In this document: in pieces, positions 7,007-19,200 of the stretch
How the letters are laid out: each line of letters opens with the position of its first letter
Numbering within the stretch: position 1 is the first letter of the stretch
DNA from: Phycisphaerae bacterium
GTDB taxonomy: Bacteria; Planctomycetota; Phycisphaerae; Sedimentisphaerales; UBA12454
Assembly (NCBI GenBank): GCA_026386845.1
Contig: JAPLMW010000091.1
Span: forward strand, 1 to 32,559
Length of the DNA: 32,559 bases
Direction of reading: 5' to 3'
Made by a program: the position numbers and the translations under genes
Notes under the pieces: model-generated
Told to the model about the DNA's origin: nothing
What the model saw: the letters and a program-made list of their open reading frames with translations, nothing else
The model's database searches: none

Positions 7007-7738
7007 ATGACTGTTTCACGGCCGGATTATTCAATAATTATCCCTGCCTTCAATGAGGCAGCGTATTTAGGCAGCACTCTCACATCCGTGAAAAATGCAC
7101 AAAGTTCCCTTGCGCACCGGATTGGCGAGGTTATAGTAGTCGATAACAATTCAACCGATAACACCGCTCAAATAGCGAAATCTCTCGGCGCAACGGTAGT
7201 CTTTGAACCAATCAATCAGATTTCGCGTGCCAGGAATTGCGGCGCAAAAGCGGCGAGTGGTAAATACCTGATTTTTCTCGATGCTGACACCGCTCTTTCA
7301 GAACAGCTTTTGGTAAAAACTCTGGAACTGCTGGACACCGGCGAAATCGCCGGCGGGGGCACATCGCTCGATTACTCCGGAACAAAACTTTTAAGGGTCA
7401 AATTCCTGATTTGGTTTTGGAATTTCGTCTCACGCTTCAGAAAACTCGCCGCCGGATTGTATTTATTCTGTTTAAAGCAGGCCTGGGAAGATATCGGCGG
7501 TTTCGACGAAACTGTTTACATTGCCGAGGAATTGATTTTCTCCAAACACCTCAAAAAATGGGCTAAAGAACACGGCAAAAAATTCTGTATCCTCGATATT
7601 CCAATCCAGACTTCCCTGCGAAAATTTTACTGGTTCAGCTACAAAACAATGGTATTGAATCTTGCCTTTGGGTTTTTCGTAAAAGGCAACAAAGACAAAT
7701 GCCGCGTATGGTATGAACGGAAAGAAGTAAGGAAATAA
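7007..7738 (+). CDS. Family 2 glycosyltransferase
   Basis: GT-A fold glycosyltransferase, 243 residues. The N-terminal YSIIIPAFNEAAYLGSTL nucleotide-binding strand, VIVVDNNSTDNTAQIA and the metal-binding DXD in FLDADTAL (92-94) are visible, as is the acceptor-side GGFDETVYIAEE block. No transmembrane helix is obvious beyond a hydrophobic patch near FLIWFWNF, so it is probably cytoplasmic or peripheral; sugar and acceptor are unknown. Its start lacks a clear Shine-Dalgarno and lies just after a palindrome cluster. The last codons (GTA AGG AAA TAA) belong to a purine-rich dispersed repeat, so the RKEVRK tail and the stop codon appear to derive from the repeat. Confidence 0.9.
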   Translation: MTVSRPDYSIIIPAFNEAAYLGSTLTSVKNAQSSLAHRIGEVIVVDNNSTDNTAQIAKSLGATVVFEPINQISRARNCGAKAASGKYLIFLDADTALSEQLLVKTLELLDTGEIAGGGTSLDYSGTKLLRVKFLIWFWNFVSRFRKLAAGLYLFCLKQAWEDIGGFDETVYIAEELIFSKHLKKWAKEHGKKFCILDIPIQTSLRKFYWFSYKTMVLNLAFGFFVKGNKDKCRVWYERKEVRK

Positions 7739-7834
7739 GGATGTAAGGACACAAAGAAACTTCAAAGAGCCGCAACAGTAATGGAGCGGTATTTCCTTAC
7801 TTCCTTACCTCTTTGCCTCTTTACCTCCTTTCTG
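7720..7834. repeat. Inverted pair of purine-rich repeats (locus B)
   Basis: Forward unit AAAGAAGTAAGGAAATAAGG at about 7721-7750 and inverse unit ATTTCCTTACTTCCTTACCT (then CTTTGCCTCTTTACCTCC) at 7791-7830. GAAGTAAGGAAAT (7724-7736) and ATTTCCTTACTTC (7791-7803) are a perfect 13-bp inverted repeat. The forward unit ends in GACACAAAGAAACT, recalling the other dispersed family. The pair separates the glycosyltransferase from der and includes the glycosyltransferase stop codon. Confidence 0.8.
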
Positions 7835-7879
7835 CTATAATCCTGTCCTGTTACGAAAATTATTCTCATTGGAAGCAAT

Positions 7880-9265
7880 ATGGCATTACCTGTTGTCGCT
7901 ATAATCGGAAGACCAAACGTGGGCAAAAGCTCGCTTTTTAACGCCCTTGCCGGCGAGATGATAAGCATCGTCGAGCCGACCGCAGGCGTTACCAGAGACC
8001 GTGTAAGCACGATAATTGAGCACAATGACCGTTATTTCGAGCTTGTAGATACCGGCGGCTACGGCATCGTCGATTCAGACCAGCTCAAGGAGCATATCGA
8101 AAACCAGATAAAACAGGCGCTCGAGCTGGCAGACCTTGTAATCTTCACAGTTGACATCCGCGACGGCTTAATGCCCCTCGATGAACAAATCGCCCGGCTT
8201 TTGAGAAAGAATAATCTCAACGTGATTCTCGTCGCCAACAAGGCCGATGAGGCGAAAATGTTTCCATCGGCGGCGGAATTTTCAAAGCTCGGCTTTGGAC
8301 ATGCGTTTTGTGTCTCAGCGGCAAACAATCTTAATCAGCAGGTTCTTGTTGAGAAGATAATTGAGATGCTCAAAGACCATATTTCTGAAAAGCCGCGGGA
8401 TGTCGAAATGAAAATCGCCATCGTCGGCAAACGCAACGCAGGCAAGAGCACTTTCACAAATGCCATTGTCGGCGCCGACCGCGTCATTGTAAGTGAAATC
8501 CCGGGCACAACACGCGATTCGGTCGATATCCGCTTTGAAAAGGACGGCAAAACCTTTATCGTTATCGATACCGCAGGCGTAAGAAAAAAAAGTTCCGCCG
8601 TAAAGAATAGTATAGAATTTTACAGCTACGTTAGAGCCGCCAAATCCGTTCAGCAGGCCGATGTGGTGCTGCTTCTTATTGATGCTGCCGAGCCTGTCTC
8701 GCAGGTTGACAAAAAACTCGCCGGCCTTATCGCCGAAGAATACAAGGCCTGTATTCTTGTAGTAAACAAATGGGACCTCGCCAAGGGAAATGCATCGAGC
8801 GATGATTACGCCGATTATCTCGGCAAAACTCTGCCGCAGTTAAGTTACGCCCCCATTGCGTTTACGACCGCTACGGAAAGCAGAAATATCCAGTCGGCGC
8901 TCGACCTTGCCCGCGAGCTTTATAAGCAGGCGACAACAAAGGTCTCCACGCCGCGGCTGAATAAGGCTATTGAGCAGACATTCTCACAGCGTCCCGGCGG
9001 CAAGAGAGGAAGTGTTCAGTTCCCGAAAATCTACTATGCAACCCAGGTTGCGATAAAACCTGTTACCCTGCTTTTGTTCGTCAACAAAACGGAGTTGTTC
9101 GATGAAAATTATAAAAGGTTTCTCATCGGCAGGCTTCGCGACTCTTTAGGTATTGCCGAAGTCCCCATAAGATTATTAGTCCGCCCAAGAAGAAGAGAAA
9201 AAACAGATGGTTCCGCGGACCGGCCTGTCCGACGAGGCTTTAACAAAGGCAGAAGTCAACGTTGA
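7880..9265 (+). CDS. der: Ribosome biogenesis GTPase Der (EngA)
   Basis: Double-GTPase that acts in assembly of the large ribosomal subunit. First G domain: P-loop GRPNVGKSS (10-18), DTGGYG, NKAD (120-123). Second G domain: GKRNAGKST (183-191), DTAGVR, NKWD. A KH-like C-terminal domain follows (from about KVSTPRLNKAIEQ to IRLLVRPRRREK) with a basic tail. Length 461 is normal. A GGAAG Shine-Dalgarno lies about 6 bases before the ATG. It stands alone on the plus strand, separated from the glycosyltransferase by a repeat pair and from clpC by a 312-base gap with its own promoter. Confidence 0.97.
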   Translation: MALPVVAIIGRPNVGKSSLFNALAGEMISIVEPTAGVTRDRVSTIIEHNDRYFELVDTGGYGIVDSDQLKEHIENQIKQALELADLVIFTVDIRDGLMPLDEQIARLLRKNNLNVILVANKADEAKMFPSAAEFSKLGFGHAFCVSAANNLNQQVLVEKIIEMLKDHISEKPRDVEMKIAIVGKRNAGKSTFTNAIVGADRVIVSEIPGTTRDSVDIRFEKDGKTFIVIDTAGVRKKSSAVKNSIEFYSYVRAAKSVQQADVVLLLIDAAEPVSQVDKKLAGLIAEEYKACILVVNKWDLAKGNASSDDYADYLGKTLPQLSYAPIAFTTATESRNIQSALDLARELYKQATTKVSTPRLNKAIEQTFSQRPGGKRGSVQFPKIYYATQVAIKPVTLLLFVNKTELFDENYKRFLIGRLRDSLGIAEVPIRLLVRPRRREKTDGSADRPVRRGFNKGRSQR

Positions 9266-9276
9266 AATTTTAATTG

Positions 9277-9303
9277 TTCAATGCTTGCCCGCCCCAGGCG
9301 GAT
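9277..9303 (+). repeat. Dispersed repeat with CCGCC-CCA-GGCGG hairpin
   Basis: TTCAATGCTTGCCCGCC (9277-9293) is repeated exactly in inverse orientation at 12234-12250 on the other side of clpC. The element ends in the hairpin CCGCC-CCA-GGCGG followed by AT. Related ATCCGCC-N3-GGCGGAT elements lie near 12227 and 26437. The rest of the 9266-9577 gap holds the clpC promoter and no gene. Confidence 0.7.
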
Positions 9304-9475
9304 AAACTTCGAGGCTATTGTTTTAGAAATACGCTTTTTTCTCTTTTTGACTCCAAAGTTACCCCCATTTCTTGACGATAAATCCCGATAGATGTTCTGC
9401 TGGACAGCTTTACGCCCTATAATACTAAGGGCAGAGCACATAAAGAAAGATAGAACGTATTATTATAGAACTAAC

Positions 9476-9504
9476 TTGATAATAGGTCTTTGGCAATATA
9501 AAAT
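9476..9504 (+). promoter_or_regulatory. Sigma70-type promoter of clpC
   Basis: TTGATA, a 17-base spacer, TAAAAT. The predicted start is near 9511 with a leader of about 65 bases containing a small GATGTC-CGACATC dyad. I see no CtsR-type operator. Confidence 0.6.
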
Positions 9505-9577
9505 GAAAGACGTGTTTATCTAAATCTGATGTCCGACATCTCATTTTTGATTTTTGATATAAACATAAGGGGTATTT

Positions 9578-12130
<2,553 letters not shown>

Positions 12131-12154
12131 ATTATAGATTACAGAATAAGGAAT

Positions 12155-12183
12155 AAAACCCCGGACAGAAGTGCCGGGGTTTT
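12155..12183 (+). terminator. Rho-independent terminator of clpC
   Basis: Stem AAAACCCCGG / CCGGGGTTTT with a 9-base loop, followed by further T residues, 25 bases after the clpC stop. Confidence 0.9.
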
Positions 12184-12223
12184 TTATTGCGCGATTTTTA
12201 ACGAAGAAAAATTGAATATCGAA

Positions 12224-12250
12224 CCACGCCATAGGCGGGCAAGCATTGAA
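12224..12250 (-). repeat. Inverse copy of the TTCAATGCTTGCCCGCC repeat
   Basis: GGCGGGCAAGCATTGAA (12234-12250) is the exact reverse complement of 9277-9293, preceded by CGCC-ATA-GGCG. It sits among ATTGAATATC/ATTGAATGATGAATAA stretches that look like further dispersed-repeat material. Confidence 0.7.
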
Positions 12251-12301
12251 TGATGAATAAATGTGCTCAGGACAGGTAAAGTTGGGGGCTAAACAGATTA
12301 T

Positions 12302-12562
12302 TTATTCTTCGCTGTGCTCGAGCATTTTGCGAAGATATTTGTTTTCGCGGCGCGTAGCCTCCAGGTCAAAAAGCAAATACTTGACTGTCAGCCTTAGATG
12401 GTCAAGCGAATCCTGAAGATTGTCCGTGTCCTGTTTTTGCTTCTGATTGTAAAGCTTTGTTTTTTGTGCGAGCGAAAGAAGCTTCTTGCTCTGCTCGGCA
12501 GGCAGGTTATTAACCTCATTAAGAAGCTCGTTTAACCTCGTTTCAACAGTTGAAATATCCAT
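12302..12562 (-). CDS. Small coiled-coil protein of unknown function
   Basis: 86 residues, almost entirely predicted helix with heptad-like spacing (VETRLNELLNEVNNL, then LQDSLDHLRLTVKYLLFDL and RRENKYLRKMLEHSEE). No signal peptide or membrane segment. The ATG follows an AAGAAGGG Shine-Dalgarno-like stretch at an acceptable spacing. It is convergent with clpC, which has its own terminator, so the gene is independently transcribed. The amphipathic pattern and sensible codon use support a real gene; I do not recognise a named family. A dimeric adaptor or regulator is plausible but unproven. Confidence 0.7.
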   Translation of the reverse strand: MDISTVETRLNELLNEVNNLPAEQSKKLLSLAQKTKLYNQKQKQDTDNLQDSLDHLRLTVKYLLFDLEATRRENKYLRKMLEHSEE

Positions 12563-13007
12563 TCGACACCCTTCTTAGCCAAAGTTTTCTTCTTTAAGCT
12601 CCCTGCAGTTAGAACATATCCATATAAGATTTTGTTGCAAAGTATATGCCATCAAATCGTATTCAATATAAAGTTAATCCATTTGTTCAAAAACAGGGAT
12701 TTGCATACAGCCAGGGCGATGATTTTTTCAGTGGGAAACATTACGTATTTTGCAAGATTTAACGCGGCGTTGCAGAAAATAGACAGGAAAACCAACAGCT
12801 AATTGTTTTATGCAATATAACCTGTTTTCAGATATACAGATATATATCCAGGCCCTGTTGTTTCGGAGTTGGCATATCAAATGGACTTATGCTTGCAGAA
12901 AGGCAGCAGCAAAGGTAAAATTGATAAATAAACCGACCCTCAACCCCGATGTATCGGGATAAATTTCAGGTTGGGGGCTAATAGATAAGTAAAAGAGAAA
13001 AAGCAAA
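12563..13007. other. 445-bp gap with a dispersed-repeat hairpin
   Basis: No gene is visible. Near the downstream gene an extended hairpin CCCTCAACC / GGTTGGGGG (12937-12977, one G-U pair) encloses CCCGAT-GT-ATCGGG. Its GTTGGGGGCTAA arm recurs at 12281-12292, so it is part of a repeat. The remainder is AT-rich with no clear promoter. Confidence 0.6.
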
Positions 13008-13970
13008 ATGGAAAATAAACGGCCTGGAAAATTGTGGCAGGTGCAGTGGTATCTGCTGTTTGCGGGATTAGTTATTGTTGGGGTAGTTCTGTGGGTTGCG
13101 GCGGAGGCGTTTCCGGTTTTTAAGGTCAGCTTCGTGATGGCGGTATATTTTGCGGCGGCGGTCGGCGTGTTCGCACTTCTGCTGCTTGCTGCCGAGGCAG
13201 TCAAAAGCCTTAAAGAGCAGCAGGAAAAGATATTGCAAATCAACGATAATCTGGCCGCGAATAAAAGTCTGCTTGAACAGATAAGTCAGGGAGTGAAACT
13301 GAGTGAAGCCGCGAAAACAATTATTTACCGGGACACCGACAGGCAGCAGCTGCGGGCCTGCGTTATGGAAAAACTGCATCAGCAGGATTTAGACGCGACT
13401 TACGCGATGATAGAAGATATAGCCGGCAGAAGCGAATATAAACAACTCGCAAACGACCTGAAATTAACCGCGGATAAGTACCGGGACGCTACCGATCTCG
13501 AAAGAGTCAACCAGATAATCAGCTATATAGACAAACAGCTTGAACAGTATCAGTGGACGACGGCGAGTGTGCAGATTGAAAGACTGCTTGTCCTTTATCC
13601 GGACTCAGAACAGGCGAAAGTGATGCAGCATAAGCTTGTTGAGAAAAAAGAGCAGCGGAAAAGAGAGTTGCTTGCCGCGTGGGACAAGGCGGTCAAAAAG
13701 GCGGATACGGATTACAGCCTTTCGATACTAAGAGAGCTGGATTTGTATCTTACGCCGAGCGAAGGACTGGCGCTGCAGGAAGCGGCAAGCGAAGTGTTCA
13801 AAAACAAACTGCATAATCTCGGCGTTCAGTTTGCACTTGCCGTGAGCGATAAAAACTGGGAAAGGGCGCTCGAAACAGGACGGGAAATTATCAAAGGCTT
13901 TCCGAACAGCAAAATGGCGGATGAAATCAGGACGAAAACATCTATATTGAAGGAACTGGCGAAGAAGTAA
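13008..13970 (+). CDS. Two-TM membrane protein with TPR-like helical domain
   Basis: 320 residues. Two N-terminal transmembrane helices (about 13-32 and 40-62, WYLLFAGLVIVGVVLWVAAE and a FVMAVYFAAAVGVFALLLL segment) are followed by a coiled-coil stretch (SLKEQQEKILQINDNLAANK). A helical region then carries degenerate TPR-like repeats (YQWTTASVQIERLLVLYPDS and NWERALETGREIIKGFPNS). The soluble part probably faces the cytoplasm and acts as a scaffold. I know no named family for it. The start has only a purine-rich leader. The pfkB gene begins 25 bases after its stop, so the two may be co-transcribed. Confidence 0.75.
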   Translation: MENKRPGKLWQVQWYLLFAGLVIVGVVLWVAAEAFPVFKVSFVMAVYFAAAVGVFALLLLAAEAVKSLKEQQEKILQINDNLAANKSLLEQISQGVKLSEAAKTIIYRDTDRQQLRACVMEKLHQQDLDATYAMIEDIAGRSEYKQLANDLKLTADKYRDATDLERVNQIISYIDKQLEQYQWTTASVQIERLLVLYPDSEQAKVMQHKLVEKKEQRKRELLAAWDKAVKKADTDYSLSILRELDLYLTPSEGLALQEAASEVFKNKLHNLGVQFALAVSDKNWERALETGREIIKGFPNSKMADEIRTKTSILKELAKK

Positions 13971-13995
13971 AATACTTGCCGCAGGTTTAAATGTC

Positions 13996-14889
13996 TTGAA
14001 ATATAAAATAATAACAATCGGGTCAAGTCCCTGCTGGGACAGGACAATCGAGATTAAAGGCATAAACTGGGGGCAGCATAAAATAATTTCCGCAGCGAAG
14101 ATTGTTCCGGCGGGCAAGGCTCTTAATATCAATAGAGCCCTTGCACAAATGGGGCAGAAAAGCATCGCAGCGGGATTGTGGGGCAGCGATGACTGGAACG
14201 AGATGAAAAAAGCAACGGCTGATTTGAAGAGATTTGTGCAAATCCGGTTTACAAAGGCAAAAGGAAAGACACGCGAAAATATAACCATCATCGACACAGC
14301 AAAAAAACGCCAGATACACCTTCGCAGCAAAAGCAAACTGGCCGGCGGGAAATCACTTTCCGATTTAGATAAGGACCTGCAGAAAATTATAACGAAAGAC
14401 AGCGTTTGCATTTTTACGGGAGCAATGCCTCGGGGAAAGCTTTTAAATAAGACTATTTTGCTGATTGAGGCAGTAAAGAAAAAAGGGGCAAAGATTGTTA
14501 TCGACACATCGGGTTCTGCGCTGAGAAAAATTGCTGCCAAAGGCAGGCTTTTTATTATCAAGCCTAATGTCGAGGAACTTGGCGAACTTGTCGGCAAAAA
14601 AATTCCAAATCAGAAAAATGCGATAATAATTGCTGCAAAAAAACTATTAAAAAAAACCGAATTTGTACTCGTAAGCAGGGCGGGAAAGGGCGCGGTTTTA
14701 ATCGGCAGGGATGCGGTTTTGCCGGCGCGATATGCAGGCAGGAAATACGATGTTTATAATACCGTAGGATGCGGAGATTTTCTGCTGGCGGGATTTATCT
14801 GCGAATTCTGCAGGACTGGAAACGCAGCAAAAGCGATTGAAAAAGGCCTCCGCGCTGCGACGGCAAAAGCGTTCGGCAGAAAAAGCTGA
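13996..14889 (+). CDS. PfkB-family sugar kinase (1-phosphofructokinase/tagatose-6-phosphate kinase-like)
   Basis: Ribokinase-fold kinase, 297 residues. The N-terminus IGSSPCWDRTIEI aligns with the TLNPALDxT start of 1-phosphofructokinases, followed by PAGKALNINRALAQMG (PfkB signature 1 region). The C-terminal signature NTVGCGDFLLAG contains the catalytic aspartate (Asp261) and anion hole. FIIKPNVEELGELVG is also typical. The start is TTG at 13996: the nearby ATG at 13991 is out of frame and stops at once, while the TTG places the first beta strand where the family expects it. Whether it phosphorylates fructose-1-phosphate, tagatose-6-phosphate or another sugar phosphate cannot be decided. It converges on yihY with only 6 bases between stops and no visible terminator. 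Confidence 0.88.
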   Translation: MKYKIITIGSSPCWDRTIEIKGINWGQHKIISAAKIVPAGKALNINRALAQMGQKSIAAGLWGSDDWNEMKKATADLKRFVQIRFTKAKGKTRENITIIDTAKKRQIHLRSKSKLAGGKSLSDLDKDLQKIITKDSVCIFTGAMPRGKLLNKTILLIEAVKKKGAKIVIDTSGSALRKIAAKGRLFIIKPNVEELGELVGKKIPNQKNAIIIAAKKLLKKTEFVLVSRAGKGAVLIGRDAVLPARYAGRKYDVYNTVGCGDFLLAGFICEFCRTGNAAKAIEKGLRAATAKAFGRKS

Positions 14890-14895
14890 CCAGCC

Positions 14896-16200
14896 TTAAA
14901 CATTCATCAGGTTTTTTACGGTGTATTGAACGAGAGTTTGTCTGTAGTTTTCGGCTATCTGTTTTATGACGACGGAATCGTCGCCGGGGGCGAGGAATGA
15001 GGCATTCTTAACGGCATCGTAAATTTCAGCAAGGTTCAAATTCTCAGCGACAGTAGCGGGGGCGAAACCTGCCGACGGTTCGCTCGTTTTCAAAAGCAAT
15101 CCCGCCTTTACGAGAAGACTGAGGATTTTTTCCGTAAAGTCGGTCGGGAGATTCAACTGACTGCAAATAAGCTCCAGCGGCACAGGAACATTTTTATTTT
15201 CAAAGGCGATACAAATAAATTTCATAATGTTCATTACCTGCACGTCCGTCGCGAGGAAATATTCCTGATTGCGTTTAGAGGCGGCTTTTTGCGCTTCCTC
15301 GATAGTTTTTAAATTCTGAGTTGTAAAGGTAAGCTGAAGGCCGAAAAGAACAATCAGCCATGTAATAAAAATCCACAAAACGCCCAGAGGCACAAGGCCC
15401 AGCACGCCATAGACGACGCTGGATGGAACAAACTTGACTATATAAAGGCCGAAGACCCACTTTGCAGTTACCCAGGCAATAGCTGCGACCAGTGCGCCCC
15501 AGGCGGCTGCCGCCGATTTTACCTTTGCGTTGGGCATAAGTATATACATCGCATACAATCCGATAAACGCCACGATAAATGGCACGACAGGTCCTATGTA
15601 AGTAAAAATGCTTTTACTGAGATTGCCGGCGAGGCTGTATTGTGTATTGACATAAACGGCGACGCCGAACAGCAGAGGGCCAAGCGTCAGAAAAGCCCAG
15701 TAATTGGCAATCCTTTGAAGCATATTTCGACGCCTTACACCCCATATCATATTAAATGAATTTTCTATGGTAATCAATAACGCGATGGCTGCCCATATAA
15801 TAAATACACTGCTGATAATAGTAATTGAGCCTTTGTTCAGATTGCTGTAAAAGTTGTTGGTAAATTCATCGATTTTCTGCGAGAGGGTGATTTTCTGGGT
15901 CGGGTTGTTCGGGTCGACAGAATATTCAACGTTCTTAATGAAAGCCTGTTCATAGATAAAGTTCCTCAGTTGCGCGCCGATGCCTTCAAAAACGCCGAGA
16001 GAATGGAAAAGCAGAAGCATTACAATCGCAAGCGGCACGATGCCGAAAATCGTATTGTATGCAAGACTGGAAGCCTGTTGGTCCGCTCTGTTTTTATACA
16101 GCAGTTTTATGCATTGAGGCCAGAGCCTTATCTGGAAAAATATAAAGTGTGTGAATTTGCCAATCGTATGAGTCGATTCGGATAATAATTCTTCTGACAT
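14896..16200 (-). CDS. YihY/BrkB (UPF0761) family inner-membrane protein
   Basis: 434 residues. The YihY/virulence factor BrkB core is at about 15-290 with several membrane helices (GIVPLAIVMLLLFHSLGVF, ITIISSVFIIWAAIALLITI, and the LVPLGVLWIFITWLIVLFGLQL end typical of the family). It includes QASSLAYNTIFGIVPL, the conserved first helix. A C-terminal cytoplasmic winged-helix-like extension follows (KFICIAFENKNVPVPLELICSQLN). Older literature called the family RNase BN; that assignment was withdrawn and function remains unclear. The ATG lies 3 bases after the AsmA-like stop (TAAATTATG), and the Shine-Dalgarno AAAGGA is inside the last AsmA codons, so translation is coupled. Confidence 0.9.
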   Translation of the reverse strand: MSEELLSESTHTIGKFTHFIFFQIRLWPQCIKLLYKNRADQQASSLAYNTIFGIVPLAIVMLLLFHSLGVFEGIGAQLRNFIYEQAFIKNVEYSVDPNNPTQKITLSQKIDEFTNNFYSNLNKGSITIISSVFIIWAAIALLITIENSFNMIWGVRRRNMLQRIANYWAFLTLGPLLFGVAVYVNTQYSLAGNLSKSIFTYIGPVVPFIVAFIGLYAMYILMPNAKVKSAAAAWGALVAAIAWVTAKWVFGLYIVKFVPSSVVYGVLGLVPLGVLWIFITWLIVLFGLQLTFTTQNLKTIEEAQKAASKRNQEYFLATDVQVMNIMKFICIAFENKNVPVPLELICSQLNLPTDFTEKILSLLVKAGLLLKTSEPSAGFAPATVAENLNLAEIYDAVKNASFLAPGDDSVVIKQIAENYRQTLVQYTVKNLMNV

Positions 16201-16203
16201 AAT

Positions 16204-19200
16204 TTAATCCTTTTTAAATATTTTTTCCAGGCCTTTTTCTATCTGTTTTTGAAGTTCCTGTTTTGCCTGCTCTTCGAGAAATTTGCCCATATCAATCTGC
16301 GGTTTGTCAACGGTGCCTTTAAGCGGCAGTGTAATTCTCTGGCCGTTGTGTGTCCAGGGCAGCGTAACGGTCATCTTCATCGACTTGTCAAGACCGATGC
16401 GGCCGCTGAAATTTACAGGCTTATCATTAAAATTCATCTGCATATTGTCGTATTGCAGGATGCCGTCCGCAAGCACAAACTTAGTCGGCAGAACGGTAAT
16501 GTTGGGGTCCGACGAGACGCCGCTAAGCTGCATAATCTGCGATAGGAGCGACGATGCGCCGAGATGCATATTTTCGATTGATAAAATGCCGATAATCGCA
16601 ATTGCGTTTTCGTGTCCCTTTTCAAGCGGTATCGCAAGTTTTTCACAATCGAGGTTTAAGATGCCGGTGATGTTTGTCGCATCGGCGAAAACGGGATTGA
16701 CATATCTCAATAATATATCGGAAGTTTGCTGAGTAATCTGAATTTTATCGAATATTTTTATTTTGCCCGGGGTCTGGAGCATAGCGGGGCTGTCCGTGAA
16801 GTTTGCAGATGCTGCGAAGTTGAGTTTACCGTTATTAACAATTGTAGAAAACGGCGCGATTGTCATAAGCCCGTTTTCGATTTTTACGTTGAAATCGCTT
16901 TTGCCGAGATTCAGCCCCATATATTCAGCGGTATCGAAGCCGAAGGTAGATTTGGCATTAAGATTTTCCCTGAATTGAGCCGGCGCGTTTTTCGGATAAA
17001 CGCTCGAGAACCACAGCGAATCGCTTCTTTTGCCTGTAGCGCTGAAGCCGGCCGGCAGAAACGGCGAAACAATCGAACTGGCCGCGGCGAGGTCATAGTC
17101 AGCCTTGAAATTGCCTTCGGTTTTTGTTTTTGCGCCAAGGTCGGCGTTTGTGATTTTGCCTGAGATTTTTATCTGGGGACTGATTATAGTAAGCTGCGGT
17201 ATATCATAAATTTTTTCGGCAGTGTCGAATTTGCCGACAAAAGATACAGTCATATTCGGCTGTGTGAAAGTTTCCCTGCCGGGCGAGGAGATTTTAAGAT
17301 TTTCCACGGTTATCTGTTTTGTGGATGCTTCAATAATACTGCCGGCTTTTCTGAACGCCAAATCGCCGCGGGCAAAACCGGCAAACTGGGTATTTGCGTC
17401 CATTCCGCCCAGAGCTGCCGCCCAGGCGTTGAGTTTTTCAATCTCAACAGCGAAGTTTGTATTGAACTGCGTCGGCCCCTGAACATCTTTGCCCAAAGGC
17501 GTTGTGAGGTTTGTGATATTTAATTTTCCAAACGACGCTGAAATATCCGCGGTTTTGATGCTGAGCAGCTTTTTGTCGATATCCGCCTGGAAGTCAAAAC
17601 CCGCTGTTGCACAAGGCTCTGAAAGAACCGCACCATCCGGCATCGTTATTACTGCGCCGGTTAAAGATGCGCTGCCGGTGCTCGTAAAAATTCTGTTTGC
17701 CAGCGAGGCTTTACCGATGAGATGAGCTGTGCCGGCAAGCTGCGGTTTTATTTCAATAAATTGGCCGACATCCGACTGCATTTTAGCGAGGTCCAAATCG
17801 GCGATGTAATTCATATTGTCGGTTGTGCCGGAAAGAACAGCTTTTACAAAGGACGAATCCACATTTAACTTTTCGATGGTTATCTGTTCTTGCTGTGAAA
17901 CAAGTTTCGCATCTATTTCGACGGGTTTCGAGAGTATAATCCGTTTTACTGGAAATGTCCCCTCGAGCGCCCAGAGTTTAACTTTGCCTGCCAGTATTCT
18001 TGTGCCGTTTTGTGCTTCGGTGTTTATATTTCCGCTCAATCGGCCGTAGCTGATGTCAAAATCTTCCTTGAAGTTAGCGATGGTTTTTATTTGTTTGAAA
18101 GTTTTCGCGACATCACAATCGAACTGTGCCTGCAATGTATCGGCGGAATCGGCCTTTAAAAAGTCCTCAAGGCTGCGAAGCGTTTTCGGCACCGTTCCTT
18201 TTATATCGGCGGTCAGACCGTCAGCCTCAATTTTCAGGCGGTCAATGTTTATCGTTTTTTCAGTTGTATTAAGATTTACATCGGTCTGGAACTTGGAACT
18301 TTGCAGCCTGTCGCCTTTCAGGAATGCCCCGGCGATGTCGAGGTTTGTCGCGTTGATTGTGCCCTGAAGATTTTCAAACTGGCCTTTCTGCATTTTGGCG
18401 TCTATGTTGGCGTTTACCGTTCCTGCCGCTGAAGCGTTAACGTCAATCGCCGCGAATAGAGGAGAGAGCGTTGAAAGCTCAAGGTTGTTGACTTCTATCG
18501 AAAGTTCGCCTGTGGCGTCCGCCAAAGACCATTGTTTTTTGGAAGTTTTTATATAGCCGGCCGCAGCGATGCCGGAGACCTCATTTGCACCTGCAACATT
18601 CATTGAGACATCGAAACTGCTTTTGCTGCCGAGGGGTCTTAACGCGATTTTGCTGTTTATGTCCCTTAACTCAAGCGTCTGTATGGTCTGATTTTCGTCA
18701 GGTGCGCTGATTTTGAAATTACCTTCGTTTATCGTCAGGTTCAGACGGTCCAGCGGGAAAACAGGTGCCGCAGATTTTTCCGCAGCGGCAGATTTATCGC
18801 CGGTGCTGCTTTGTTCGGTTTTGTGTGTTTGTTTTTCTGTGAGGTTTATCGATAAATAAGGTTTGTCGATTGTCGCTTCGTCAATTACCACTCTTCCGCT
18901 GATAAGCGCAAGATAGCTGGGCCGGGCCGCAATCTGCTCAGCGGTCATTTTTGTTGTGCCGGCGTTATTCGTAAAATTCAGTTTGTCGGCTTTTACGCCC
19001 GCAAACCAGCTCATTGAAAGGGAATCAACCCCCACTTTGCCGTCAATCGCACTATTTACCTTAGAAAGAATTAGATTCTTTCCACTGTTGCTCGACAAAT
19101 ATGCCGGAATTCCCAGGAAGGGTATTAAAAAGAATAAGCACAGGAAAAACATCATCCACAGGAAAACCTTCTTTCCGGAAATTTTCGAGCGGGTCTTTTT

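Noticed and set aside
13728-14597. 289-residue minus ORF opposite pfkB
   Set aside because: Long but antisense to a gene with unmistakable PfkB motifs; composition (Ser/Phe/Leu-rich) is typical of shadows.
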